DNA from: Treponema sp.
GTDB lineage: Bacteria > Spirochaetota > Spirochaetia > Treponematales > Treponemataceae
DNA: 63,866 nucleotides
Reading direction: 5' to 3'
NCBI GenBank assembly: GCA_017484285.1
Contig: JAFUTH010000018.1
Span: 1-63,866 of the forward strand
The notes beneath the pieces were generated by a model. The model had not been told where the DNA came from and made no database searches. It saw only the letters and a list, made by a program, of their open reading frames with translations. Both the position numbers and the translations under genes were made by a program. Within the stretch, counting starts at the first letter, position 1. Each line of letters begins with the position of its first letter. Of this stretch, positions 1 to 8,512 are shown piece after piece.

Positions 1-128
1 CGTATATTTTATAATAATTGTGATTTTATTTTATAAATTTCGACGCAAAATATCGCTTTAATACAAAAAATCTGAAATTTTGTAAATATCTTTTATAAAC
101 TTTATGAGAATTTGCATACACTTCATTT

Positions 129-140
129 AAACGGACGTTT
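129..140. promoter_or_regulatory. Palindrome upstream of pectinesterase gene
   Basis: AAACGGACGTTT is a 5-bp dyad with a 2-base centre, 64 bases before the pectinesterase start. It is the only clear symmetric element in the AT-rich first 203 bases, which hold no gene. CG-rich palindromes of this sort are typical of LacI-like operators, but no regulator gene is nearby. No convincing -35/-10 pair could be fixed. Role is inference. Confidence 0.25.
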
Positions 141-203
141 ATTCTTCAATGTAGAAATATCTCGTCTTAACGATTCAGATATTGCAAAAATCAAGGAGGA
201 CTT

Positions 204-3200
204 ATGAAAAAGTATCTTGGTGCAGGTGCAAAAGTACTCGGCGTACTGGCATCTCTCTTCATGGCATTCAGCCTCGCTTCGTGCGACGACGGAGGAAGCG
301 GTGACAGCTCCCCGACACTCAAAGCGATTGTCGCGGGTGGAAGCTTAACGCTTACAAAAGGCGATACATTCCCTACAACGGGGATTGTATACGCATACTA
401 CGACAATGCGACGGTCGGTACATACAGCCAGCCGGGCAGCGATGCCCAGGATGTCACAAGCAAAGCGACATTCACTGCTGACAGTGTAACATTCAAAGCA
501 GGCGAAGCAGTTTCAGCTGATTCTGGAACTTATACAGTAACTGTTACGTTCGGCGGAAAAACGCTCGAGAACGCGATAACGCTTACGGTAAAAGAACCGT
601 CGGGAATCGCTCTCGTATCTGGCTCGACCTCGACAAGTTACGACACGATTCAGGAAGCCTTGAACAGCTTGATGGAATCTTCCGCAACAGGAACATACAC
701 AATTACGCTTGAACCTGGTACATATAATGAATTGGTGTACTATAAAGGTTCTGCAACTGTCATTATCAGCGGTCAGGGAACTGCCGACCGTGGTACAGAT
801 GTCGTAATCGCTTACTCAAACTCAGGAAACAGCAACAAGATGAGCAGTGAGCTTGGCGTTTCTGGCGGTTACTTGCGTTCTGTCGCTCGTTTTGATGGCA
901 GTGCAAATGTCGTGCTCGAGAATTTGACCATTCAAAACACCTACAGCCGCTCTGAAAACGACGGAAGTAATACGCAGGCAGAAGCGCTCCTGTTCTATTC
1001 AACAGGACACTTAGCAGCATACAACTGTTCTTTCAAGAGCCATCAGGACACCATTCAGACCGAAGGAAAAGCGTGGTTCTACAACTGCTATGTTGAAGGC
1101 GACGTTGACTTTACATGGATTGAACATACAGCAGAAGGTAAAGTTGCCCTGTATGAAAATTGTACATTGCGCGCGCTTGGCGATGAAAATGCTTCGGCTC
1201 GATTTGCTGCTCCGCGATTAATTGGAACAACCGCAAATATAGGAAAAGGCGAAGTCTTCTTGAACACAGCGTTTGAAAGCGATTCAGACGGTAAATTGAC
1301 CGCTGTCTATCTTGCACGAAGCGTTGCCTCTGGAACGGATGTTGACCAGGCGGCTTTCATCAACTGTACATCTACCATGACAAACTTGACTGCTCCGTGG
1401 GAGAAAACACCGTACATGTTGACGGGCGTTCCCCGCACAATCATCGGATGGAAGATGGACCAGGCAAGTGCTACCGCTTTCAATTACACCTCAACGCTCA
1501 CTGGCGACAACGCAGACATCTTGAGCGATGCAGACGTTACAAAAGAATTCTCTGGTCGCCGTGCAGTCTTGAACCGCGTGTACAATACAACCGCTGCAAA
1601 ATACAAGAAAGATTATGATTCTTACTGGGATGTGGATACTTTGATTTCTTCTCGCAGTTGGACGGTTGCCGATGACACTTCAAAAGACCTTTTGGCTGAT
1701 GAAACAGAATCAAGTGTCGTAACCTATGACACTTCAAAGGAAATCAGCGAATATAGCGAATTGGTTGCCGACGGTTTCGCAAAAGAAAATGGCAAAAATC
1801 ACTGGGTTGGTCAGAACGGAAACACGCTCACAATTCCTGTCACGGGAAAAGCCCTTGTTACCGTTGTCGGCTACTATAAAGGAAATGGAACCATTGGCTT
1901 CGAGGGACAGGGCGATGCTTTGTATGCATTTAATAACGGAAGCACGAATGCAACGCTTGAAAAGGCATATGTGAACTACACGGGGGCAGGAAACATCGTT
2001 ATTACTGCAACAGCAACGACCTATATTACAAAGATTACCGTTGAATACGATAGCTCGCTTACGTTCACTCCAGTAACGGCTATCACGCTTTCTGCAACGG
2101 ATAATGCAACATCTGTCGTAGGTAAAAAGACATTGCAACTCTCAGCAGCACTTACGCCTTCTGCACCGACGAATGATGATGTCGTCTGGTCTGTAAGTGA
2201 CGAATCAGTCGCAACGATTGACCAGTCAGGTCTTTTGACAGCCGCAAATGTAACAACAGAAAGCACAGTAACAGTAACATGTACTTCTAAAGACGCGAAT
2301 GCAGTGGCTGGTACGTACAACCTTACGGTAACCGTCGCGCCGCTCGACCAGTTCTCAATCGCATGGCTTGAGAGCGAGGCAACGTCTACCACAACAGGAG
2401 CTGCAACAAGTGACAATGCCCTTGCTACGGGAAGCGCACTCGCTGCTTCAAACAGCCCGGACTATGGCTCATGGGGATTTAATTCTTCTAAGCTTAAGGA
2501 TAGCAACGGTGGTTTGACATTTACGACAACAGCCGCAATTCCTGAGAATAACTATGACGTTGTTTACATTGATTTCCCTGTAACAGCAGGCGAAAAGTCT
2601 GTTGCAATCACCGAAGTAAAAATCGCATACGGAAATCATGGAACAGGAAATCCAACACAGAAAATCTCTTATTCATCTGATTCAGGAAATTCTTGGATTG
2701 TTGCTTCTGATGAAGGTGCTGCATATGCGGCTGGAGCTACTAGTGATTATCCGACCACACGTCAGACAACTCTTAAAACACCAGTATATATTCCTATCGC
2801 CGCAAATTCTGTAGTAACCGTTCGCGTAGCTCTTGGAAACCCAACGGGTAAAGGCACGATTGCAAGCGGAAAAGCACCGACAATCGGTACGACTATCATC
2901 AGCGGTGAAGTTGCCCCCGAAAAAGGTGGCGAACGTACATATAGCATGGCTTCTTACTATAACGACAAGGTTATCAGTGCATCTCTGGGCACTGACTATT
3001 ACAGCAAGGTCACCTCAGAAGATGGATTCTTCACGCTCAATGCAAATTCTTTCAACGGAACTCAGCATGGCGTTGTTATGAAAGATAGCACATTCCTTGT
3101 AAAGGTTATTCCTGGCTCTGTTGTAACTATGGCTGGATGCGCTTACGGTAATGGTGGCACTGTGACAGTGACCAGCTCAGAAGATTCTACACTTTCTGAT

Positions 3201-3332
3201 ACAGTGACAATTGCAGTTGGTACAGAAAACAATGAGTATTCATATACTTATACAGGGTCTGTAATTGCATGGCTCACATTCACCTATCCGAATCCGACAA
3301 ACTATTTGCATTATGTAAAAGTTCAAGACTAA
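204..3332 (+). CDS. Pectinesterase (CE8) lipoprotein with Ig-like domains
   Basis: 1042-residue surface or periplasmic lipoprotein predicted to remove methyl esters from pectin. A signal peptide ends in the lipobox LASC with Cys27. A short Ig-like region (about 38-130) precedes the right-handed beta-helix esterase (about 135-470). Family landmarks are GTYNE near 172, QAEAL at 258, the acid/base Asp282 in HQDT, nucleophile Asp302 in DVDF, and Arg372 in YLAR; the Asp-Asp and Asp-Arg spacings fit carbohydrate esterase family 8. A Big_2 Ig-like domain lies around 620-710, and the C terminus (about 920-1042) looks like a beta-sandwich, perhaps carbohydrate binding. The start is set by AAGGAGG seven bases upstream. 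It is transcribed alone and closed by a strong terminator. The usual LGRPW around the Arg is replaced by LARSV, so it is a divergent member. No pectate lyase is nearby. Confidence 0.9.
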   Translation: MKKYLGAGAKVLGVLASLFMAFSLASCDDGGSGDSSPTLKAIVAGGSLTLTKGDTFPTTGIVYAYYDNATVGTYSQPGSDAQDVTSKATFTADSVTFKAGEAVSADSGTYTVTVTFGGKTLENAITLTVKEPSGIALVSGSTSTSYDTIQEALNSLMESSATGTYTITLEPGTYNELVYYKGSATVIISGQGTADRGTDVVIAYSNSGNSNKMSSELGVSGGYLRSVARFDGSANVVLENLTIQNTYSRSENDGSNTQAEALLFYSTGHLAAYNCSFKSHQDTIQTEGKAWFYNCYVEGDVDFTWIEHTAEGKVALYENCTLRALGDENASARFAAPRLIGTTANIGKGEVFLNTAFESDSDGKLTAVYLARSVASGTDVDQAAFINCTSTMTNLTAPWEKTPYMLTGVPRTIIGWKMDQASATAFNYTSTLTGDNADILSDADVTKEFSGRRAVLNRVYNTTAAKYKKDYDSYWDVDTLISSRSWTVADDTSKDLLADETESSVVTYDTSKEISEYSELVADGFAKENGKNHWVGQNGNTLTIPVTGKALVTVVGYYKGNGTIGFEGQGDALYAFNNGSTNATLEKAYVNYTGAGNIVITATATTYITKITVEYDSSLTFTPVTAITLSATDNATSVVGKKTLQLSAALTPSAPTNDDVVWSVSDESVATIDQSGLLTAANVTTESTVTVTCTSKDANAVAGTYNLTVTVAPLDQFSIAWLESEATSTTTGAATSDNALATGSALAASNSPDYGSWGFNSSKLKDSNGGLTFTTTAAIPENNYDVVYIDFPVTAGEKSVAITEVKIAYGNHGTGNPTQKISYSSDSGNSWIVASDEGAAYAAGATSDYPTTRQTTLKTPVYIPIAANSVVTVRVALGNPTGKGTIASGKAPTIGTTIISGEVAPEKGGERTYSMASYYNDKVISASLGTDYYSKVTSEDGFFTLNANSFNGTQHGVVMKDSTFLVKVIPGSVVTMAGCAYGNGGTVTVTSSEDSTLSDTVTIAVGTENNEYSYTYTGSVIAWLTFTYPNPTNYLHYVKVQD

Positions 3333-3351
3333 CCATAGCCTAACCTATAAC

Positions 3352-3391
3352 AAAAAACGCCCGTTCACTTCATTGTGGACGGGCGTTTTTT
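3352..3391 (+). terminator. Rho-independent terminator after pectinesterase
   Basis: AACGCCCGT pairs with ACGGGCGTT around a short imperfect TCAC/GTGG extension, followed by T6. The left side is preceded by A6, so it could work in both directions. It lies 20 bases after the pectinesterase stop. Confidence 0.9.
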
Positions 3392-3542
3392 GCGACGCCC
3401 CGGCGCTCTGTGGCAAGCAGTCCGCTCGTATAGTCGCGCTTCTTGCCCTCAATCTGCCCCTGGATAATCCAGCGCCACTCGTCCATGTTTATTTTGGTCA
3501 ACGTGTTTTTATTACCCTGCGTCCGTGCAGGGAAAAGTCCAG

Positions 3543-3653
3543 TTAGGAATGTATTTGTTCCTAGCAAGGAATGTGGCTATTTCCGACAGGGAATGCATTC
3601 ATTTCTAACAGGAAACGTACTCGTTTCCAGTAAGGAACGCACACTTCTCTAGC
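3543..3653. repeat. 22-bp degenerate tandem repeat, five units
   Basis: Five consecutive units start near 3543, 3566, 3588, 3610 and 3632 (first 23 bases, the rest 22). Each begins (A)AGGAAYG and ends with a TTTCC-like block plus TAGC or similar, so most units are imperfect inverted repeats (GGAA...TTCC). A decayed sixth unit may continue to about 3680. The spacing is not a multiple of three and no convincing gene crosses it. The rest of 3392-3756 shows no gene. Confidence 0.75.
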
Positions 3654-3690
3654 AAGAAAATTGACTCGACGAGTAAAGGACTGGGGGACG

Positions 3691-3724
3691 CCGCTGCCAA
3701 AAACGCTCACGGTTTTTACAGCGG
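3691..3724. other. Imperfect hairpin downstream of ABC operon
   Basis: CCGCTG/CAGCGG with an inner CAAAAAC/GTTTTT pairing forms a stem-loop 33 bases past the stop of the minus-strand ABC ATPase gene. It could end that operon, but there is no T-tract on the minus strand, so terminator function is weakly supported. Confidence 0.35.
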
Positions 3725-3756
3725 GAGGAGAATAATTTTTTGTTATTTTGTGATTT

Positions 3757-4785
3757 TTAGAATTCCCAAGTTTTCCGCGCTGACACAAGAATACGGTCGC
3801 CAACGCGCAGATTTTCGCTTGCAATCGTGTCGAAATCGGCGGTGATTGTCTCTTTTGCGCTCGTGTTGTCGGTCTGAATCACGAAGCGGCTTTTGCTTCC
3901 CAAGAAATTTTCTGACAAAATCGTTCCGCTTAGCAAGATGTTACGAGCCAAAACGAGTGATTGGTCAGATTTTACTTGCTGTGGAGCGATTTCAAGCCAT
4001 TCGGGGCGAATCATGAGCGTTTTTTCGTCTTTTTTTATGAAATTTGCCTTTCCCACGAAGTCGGCGACGAAGGCATTTTTCGGCTCGAAGTAGATTTCTT
4101 TGGGGCTTCCTTCTTGCAGGAGCGTTCCTTTGCTTAAAACGGCGATTTTTGTTGAGAGCGAAAGGGCTTCTTCTTGGTCGTGCGTGACATAGACGGTGGT
4201 GATTTTGAGCTTCTGCTGGATTTCTTTGAGTTCTTCGCGGACTTTGGTGCGCAATTTTGTGTCGAGTGAGGAAAGCGGCTCGTCCATAAGCAAGATTTTC
4301 GGCTCCAAAACGAGCGCACGGGCAAGGGCAACGCGCTGCTGCTGACCGCCTGAAAGCTCGTTCGGGTAGCGGGCGAGCAAGTCTTCGATTCCGAGGGAAA
4401 GTGCTATATCCAATACTTTGTCGCCGATGTCGCGACTAGCGTTAGCTAGTCGTCGGGAAGGTCTTTTAGACCTTCCCAGAATTTTTAAGCCGTACGCGAT
4501 ATTTTGCTGAACCGAAAGATGCGGAAAGAGCGCATAATCCTGAAAGACCATGCCGACTTTTCGCTCGTTCACTTCGATTCCCGCCTGATTTACGCCGTCA
4601 ATCAAGATTTCCCCCGATTGCGGCTCTAAAAATCCCGAAATGAGTCGAAGAAGCGTGGTTTTTCCGCAGCCGCTCGGTCCTAAAAGCGTGGTGAAGCTGC
4701 CTTCTTCGACCGTGAGCGAAACCCCGTCCACCGCGAGCGTGTTCCCGAATGAGAAAGATATGTTTTTCAGTTCAAGTTTTGTCAT
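3757..4785 (-). CDS. ABC importer ATP-binding protein, FbpC/PotA type
   Basis: Cytoplasmic ATPase that powers the importer encoded just upstream. Walker A GPSGCGKTT is at 36-44, the Q-loop at Gln82, signature LSGGQQQR from 144, Walker B ILLMDEP ending at Glu169, and switch His202; about 100 C-terminal residues form a TOBE-like regulatory region. At 342 residues it has normal length, but residues about 104-120 are an extra Arg/Ser-rich stretch in the helical subdomain, encoded by a pair of perfect DNA hairpins. It is the last gene of the operon, 21 bases after the permease. Family and gene order resemble ferric iron (FbpABC/AfuABC) importers; 2-aminoethylphosphonate or thiamine importers share this architecture, so substrate is inferred only. 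Confidence 0.88.
   Translation of the reverse strand: MTKLELKNISFSFGNTLAVDGVSLTVEEGSFTTLLGPSGCGKTTLLRLISGFLEPQSGEILIDGVNQAGIEVNERKVGMVFQDYALFPHLSVQQNIAYGLKILGRSKRPSRRLANASRDIGDKVLDIALSLGIEDLLARYPNELSGGQQQRVALARALVLEPKILLMDEPLSSLDTKLRTKVREELKEIQQKLKITTVYVTHDQEEALSLSTKIAVLSKGTLLQEGSPKEIYFEPKNAFVADFVGKANFIKKDEKTLMIRPEWLEIAPQQVKSDQSLVLARNILLSGTILSENFLGSKSRFVIQTDNTSAKETITADFDTIASENLRVGDRILVSARKTWEF
4434..4477. repeat. Double palindrome inside ABC ATPase gene
   Basis: Two perfect hairpins lie in tandem: GACTAGC/GCTAGTC with a 4-base loop (4434-4451) and GGGAAGGTCT/AGACCTTCCC with a 3-base loop (4455-4477). They encode, in frame, about 15-17 residues absent from typical FbpC-like ATPases. This looks like a mobile palindromic element tolerated inside a gene. 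Confidence 0.75.
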
Positions 4786-4803
4786 AAGTAGTGCCTTTTT
4801 TTG

Positions 4804-4836
4804 TTGTCACACGGATTGGAAATTGCTACGCAATTT
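4804..4836. repeat. Dispersed palindromic repeat at permease 3' end
   Basis: TTGTCACACGGATTGGA is followed by the hairpin AAATTGC-TAC-GCAATTT. The same 17 bases and a similar hairpin recur at 45032-45064. On the minus strand this copy supplies the last eight or so codons and the stop of the permease gene. Confidence 0.75.
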
Positions 4837-6426
4837 CTTTGTTTTCAATATTTTTAATCCTATTTTTCCCACGAGCAATATTCCGAAGGTGAGGGCGGTG
4901 AGAATGAGCGCGAGGGCGGCGGATTTTCCCCATTCGCCTTGTTCGGCAAGGTTTAAGATTCTGATTGAGGCGAGCGGAGTGTTGAACGAGACCAAGAAAA
5001 TGACCGCGCTGATTGTGCCCACGCCACGCACAAAATCGTAAATGAATGAAGAAAAAATGCCGCCTGTGCTTAGGGGAGCGAGAATCGTCGTGAGGACTTG
5101 CATTTTGTTTGCCCCGAGTGAGCGCGCGCCGTCGTCGAGCGTGGTTTTGATTTGCGAAAAGACGGTCGTGATGATTCGGTAGGAAAATGGCATGAAGCCC
5201 ACCGTCATTGCAATCACAATCAAGAGCGCGGAAAAGTGCAGGTGCAGGCGGTTTGAGGCGAGTGAGAGCGCGAGACCGAAAAGCGAGCCGGGAACGGCGG
5301 CGGGAATCTGAACGCCGATGTCGAGGTATTTTTTGCACGGAAGGCTTGTGCGCGAAACGAAAAAGGTGATGAGGCTTGCAAGAATCGTGCTGAAAATCGC
5401 GGCGATGAAGGCAAAGAGAATCGAATTTTTGAGTTCTGCGGCGTATTTTCCCATCATTTTGATGTGGTCGAGCGTGAACGCGGTGTTGATTCCCCAGAGT
5501 TTTTGGAACGCGCCCGCCAAAATCGAGACGAACTGAGCCAAAATCAAGAGCGAAATGAACGAACAGAACACCGTGAGCAGAACGCGCGTGAGCGGCGAGG
5601 ATTTTTTTTCGGGGAGCGGAGAGCCTTTTCCGCCGATTGTGGCGAGCTTGGCTTCCTGTTTTTTCATGAGACGGTTTTGCAGAATGAACAAAATGACCGA
5701 TGGAATGACGAGAATGATTCCGAGCACGGCACTTGTTCCCGCGCTCACCCAGCCCGTAAGCTGCGTGTACACTTCAACGGCGAGCACGCGGAATCGCCCC
5801 GCGACAATCATCGGGTTTCCGAAGTCGCTCAGAACCGAGACGGCGATAAAAAGCGCGGCGGAAAGAATGCCGTTTGCGCAGAGCGGAACGGTCACGGTGA
5901 GCGCAATCCGCGCCTTTGAAGCCCCCATCGCCCGCGCCGCCTGTTCCAGTGACGGATTGATTCGGCGCAAAACCTGTGCGCACATGAGATACGAAATCGG
6001 GAAAAAGCAAAGCACTTGCGCGATTAAAAGCCCCCAAAATCCGTAGAGGCTCACATCAAGCCCCAAAAGCGTGTGCGTGAAAAATCCCTGCCGCCCGAAG
6101 AGCAGAATAAATGAAAGACCGCCCACGAACGGCGGTGTCATCAAGTGGAGAATCGGAATAAAGCCGAAGAGCTTTTTGAGCGGAATATCAGCCTTTACGA
6201 CCGCGTAGGCAAAAATGTAGCCGACGAGCACGGAAAGTGTTGTGGAAGAAACGCACTCCAAAAGCGTGTTGAGCATCGCCCCTCTCCACACCGAAGACGA
6301 AAGCACCGAGTCGAAATCTTTTAAGCGCGGAGTGAGCAAAACGCACGCAAGAGGAAAAACAACGCACGCCGTGAGCAATAAAATCACGGCGAGGTAGAGG
6401 TACTTTATTTTACTGACTTTGACCAT
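4807..6426 (-). CDS. ABC importer permease, fused two-domain FbpB type
   Basis: 539-residue inner-membrane channel with two BPD_transp_1 halves fused in one chain, about 12 membrane segments in all. Each half carries an EAA loop for docking the ATPase: EQAARAMGASKARIAL starting at 161 and DDGARSLGANKMQVL near 430. The fusion and length are typical of ferric iron/phosphonate-type permeases. The start overlaps the binding-protein gene by 22 bases, suggesting translational coupling. The C-terminal tail KKLRSNFQSV comes from a dispersed DNA repeat and is probably not functionally required. Confidence 0.88.
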   Translation of the reverse strand: MVKVSKIKYLYLAVILLLTACVVFPLACVLLTPRLKDFDSVLSSSVWRGAMLNTLLECVSSTTLSVLVGYIFAYAVVKADIPLKKLFGFIPILHLMTPPFVGGLSFILLFGRQGFFTHTLLGLDVSLYGFWGLLIAQVLCFFPISYLMCAQVLRRINPSLEQAARAMGASKARIALTVTVPLCANGILSAALFIAVSVLSDFGNPMIVAGRFRVLAVEVYTQLTGWVSAGTSAVLGIILVIPSVILFILQNRLMKKQEAKLATIGGKGSPLPEKKSSPLTRVLLTVFCSFISLLILAQFVSILAGAFQKLWGINTAFTLDHIKMMGKYAAELKNSILFAFIAAIFSTILASLITFFVSRTSLPCKKYLDIGVQIPAAVPGSLFGLALSLASNRLHLHFSALLIVIAMTVGFMPFSYRIITTVFSQIKTTLDDGARSLGANKMQVLTTILAPLSTGGIFSSFIYDFVRGVGTISAVIFLVSFNTPLASIRILNLAEQGEWGKSAALALILTALTFGILLVGKIGLKILKTKKLRSNFQSV

Positions 6427-7412
6427 GTGTCGAGAACTTCCGACTTTTCTGACGAGGCTTTCTGCACATCGTAGTCAATCAGGTCGATGTCGGCAATCGC
6501 GATTCCGCCCTCTGGCCCTTGTGCTTCGGGATTGACGGGCGTGGTGAAGGTAATCGAGCTCATGAGGCTCTGCGCTTCGGGTGAAAGCATAAAATCGACG
6601 AATTTTTTTGCCGCCGAAAGATTTTTCGCGTTCTTTAAGATTGAAATGCAGTCAACATCGCCGACCGACTGGGGAACAGAAATCGCTTTGACATTGAAGC
6701 CCTGCGCGTTGTATTTGGTGATTGCGTGCAAATACGAAATGCCAATCGCATATTCTCCCGTGCCGAGTAATTTTGCGGGCGCGCTTCCCGAATCGGGGAA
6801 CTGACCGACATTTTTGGTGAGCGACGTGAGGTATTCCCAGCCCTTTTCGCTTCCGAGCCGCTGAAGCTGATTCTGAACGAAGAGATAGCCTGTGCTTGAA
6901 GCCGCCGGATTTGTCATGACGATTTCGCCCTTGAACGCGGGATTGAGCAAGTCTTCCCAAGTGGCGGGGAGCGGCGTTCCGGGGAATTTCTGCGCAAAGC
7001 GTTTTTCGTTTACGCCGACTCCGAGCGTGAGCACGCAAAAGCCCGTCCACGTGTTGTCAGAGGCTACCGCGTACGACGGAAGATTTTTTGTGAGCGGGGA
7101 AGCATAGGCTTCAAGTGCGCCTTCTTTTGCCGCCTGAATGTGATAGCTCGAAGCTCCGCCGAGAAGAATGTCTGCCTGCGGGTCGTTTTTTTCGGTGATA
7201 ACGCGATTCACCAGTTCGCCCGTGGTGGCGCGGAGATAGCTGACGGGAATGCCCGTTTTTTCGGTAAAGAGCTTGGTGAGCGCTTCGGTTTCTTCGTCAT
7301 GAATGATTGAATAGACCAAAAGCGTCTGATTGGTGGATTTGCTGCATCCTGCACATGCTATGACCGATGCAAAAGCGAGTGCAGCGGTCGCAATACGTAC
7401 TACTTTTTTCAT
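6405..7412 (-). CDS. ABC importer substrate-binding lipoprotein, Fe3+ type
   Basis: 335-residue periplasmic binding protein of the bacterial extracellular solute-binding group that includes FbpA/AfuA (COG1840-like). The start ATG at 7412 is preceded by GAGG with 5-base spacing; an in-frame GTG two codons upstream is less likely. The signal peptide ends CAGC with Cys23, a relaxed spirochaetal lipobox. The adjacent Tyr-Tyr pair that binds iron in classical FbpA was not found, so the ligand may be chelated iron, a phosphonate or another anion. It is first gene of a three-gene operon with permease and ATPase. Confidence 0.82.
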   Translation of the reverse strand: MKKVVRIATAALAFASVIACAGCSKSTNQTLLVYSIIHDEETEALTKLFTEKTGIPVSYLRATTGELVNRVITEKNDPQADILLGGASSYHIQAAKEGALEAYASPLTKNLPSYAVASDNTWTGFCVLTLGVGVNEKRFAQKFPGTPLPATWEDLLNPAFKGEIVMTNPAASSTGYLFVQNQLQRLGSEKGWEYLTSLTKNVGQFPDSGSAPAKLLGTGEYAIGISYLHAITKYNAQGFNVKAISVPQSVGDVDCISILKNAKNLSAAKKFVDFMLSPEAQSLMSSITFTTPVNPEAQGPEGGIAIADIDLIDYDVQKASSEKSEVLDTWSKSVK

Positions 7413-7441
7413 ACACACCTCGATTTTTATGTGATGCCGAG

Positions 7442-7470
7442 AGTATAGACATTTTGTGAATATATATGAA
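7442..7470 (-). promoter_or_regulatory. Promoter of the ABC importer operon
   Basis: Read on the minus strand: -35 TTCATA (7465-7470), 17-base spacer, -10 TATACT (7442-7447). The leader of about 23 bases contains the GAGG ribosome-binding site. A sequence resembling half a Fur-family box (TTTCTCA) lies further upstream but is too weak to call. Confidence 0.55.
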
Positions 7471-7548
7471 TAGCCAAAAGTGAGAAATTTTTATAATACC
7501 AGATTTTTTTTCACATGCGCTCGGCTTTCATAAATCACCGCTTTCCTG

Positions 7549-7554
7549 TAAAAT
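7549..7554 (+). promoter_or_regulatory. -10 box of era, possible leaderless start
   Basis: TAAAAT ends eight bases before the era ATG, placing transcription start one base before the codon. No Shine-Dalgarno sequence is visible. The -35 region (TTTCAT near 7526) is weak. Confidence 0.45.
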
Positions 7555-7561
7555 CTTCGGT

Positions 7562-8512
7562 ATGGAAGAAACAACTGAATTGAGTGAAACTGTGGCGGAG
7601 ACTACCGCCCCTGCGCAGCCGCCGATTGGCGATAAAACGGCGCTCGTTACGATTATCGGGCGACCGTCTGCGGGAAAATCGACCTTTTTGAACACGGCGG
7701 CGGGCGAGCCTGTCTCGATTGTGAGCGCAATGCCCCAGACTACGCGGAACGCAATCCGTGGAATCGTGAACACGTCGTTCGGGCAGCTCGTTTTTGTTGA
7801 CACGCCGGGCTACCACGATTCTGAGAAAAAAATGAACTTGCGCATGAGAAATATCGTCGCTGAGCAGCTTGATTCGAGCGACCTCGTGCTTTACATCATT
7901 GATACTACGCGTTCTTGCGCAGAAGAAGAGCGGCTGATTGCGGATTTGCTCGAAAGTCATCAAGACAAGCTCGTGATTGCGCTCAACAAAATCGACGCAC
8001 CGCGACCGCTTACAGAGCATGTGCGAAATTTCATCAAAAAGCACCTTCCGAACGTTCCTGAAAACCGAATCCTTGAGATGTCTGCCAAAAATGACGAGGG
8101 CATCAACGAAGTCTTAAAGGCACTCTACGAAATGGCGAAGGTCGCGCCGCATTTGTATACGGAAGAAGTCTACACCGACCAGGAAGTCGATTTCCGCATT
8201 GCCGAAGTGATTCGCGAGCAGGCAATCAACCGCCTTGACGAGGAAGTGCCTCATGCGGTCTATGTGCAGATTGCCGACCTTGAAATGCGCTCGCCCACGA
8301 AGATGTGGTGCCGTGCCTTTATCTGCGTCGAAAAGGACAGCCAAAAGGGAATCGTAATCGGAAAGGGCGCGCAGATGATTAAAACCATCCGCCTTGAGAG
8401 CATCAAGCAGCTCAAAAAGATTTTTGACTACAAAATTGACTTGGATTTGCAGGTCAAAGTCGATAAAAACTGGCGCCAGCGAGACGTTACGCTCAACAAA
8501 TTGCTCAAATAG
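7562..8512 (+). CDS. era: GTPase Era
   Basis: 316-residue GTPase that binds the 3' end of 16S rRNA and assists small-subunit assembly. G1 GRPSAGKST is at 33-41, G2 around TTRNAIRG (60-67), G3 DTPG at 80-83, G4 NKID at 142-145 and G5 SAK at 174-176. The last 90 or so residues form the KH RNA-binding domain with the GKGAQMIK loop. About 20 extra acidic/Thr-rich residues precede the G domain. The ATG has no ribosome-binding site but a -10 box directly upstream, so the mRNA may be leaderless. It converges on rpiA with no base between the two stop codons. Confidence 0.95.
   Translation: MEETTELSETVAETTAPAQPPIGDKTALVTIIGRPSAGKSTFLNTAAGEPVSIVSAMPQTTRNAIRGIVNTSFGQLVFVDTPGYHDSEKKMNLRMRNIVAEQLDSSDLVLYIIDTTRSCAEEERLIADLLESHQDKLVIALNKIDAPRPLTEHVRNFIKKHLPNVPENRILEMSAKNDEGINEVLKALYEMAKVAPHLYTEEVYTDQEVDFRIAEVIREQAINRLDEEVPHAVYVQIADLEMRSPTKMWCRAFICVEKDSQKGIVIGKGAQMIKTIRLESIKQLKKIFDYKIDLDLQVKVDKNWRQRDVTLNKLLK

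Noticed and set aside
1734..2138. Long antisense frames inside the pectinesterase gene and, similarly, inside trpE, trpB, der and others
   Set aside because: They mirror the codon bias of the true genes, lack ribosome-binding sites and show no protein family.
3443..3652. Open frame across the 22-bp tandem repeat
   Set aside because: The repeat period is not a multiple of three, there is no ribosome-binding site, and the protein has no recognisable pattern.
7481..7495. Possible Fur-family box near the iron-type ABC promoter
   Set aside because: Only one half-site (TTTCTCA on the minus strand) agrees with the zur boxes; too weak to call.
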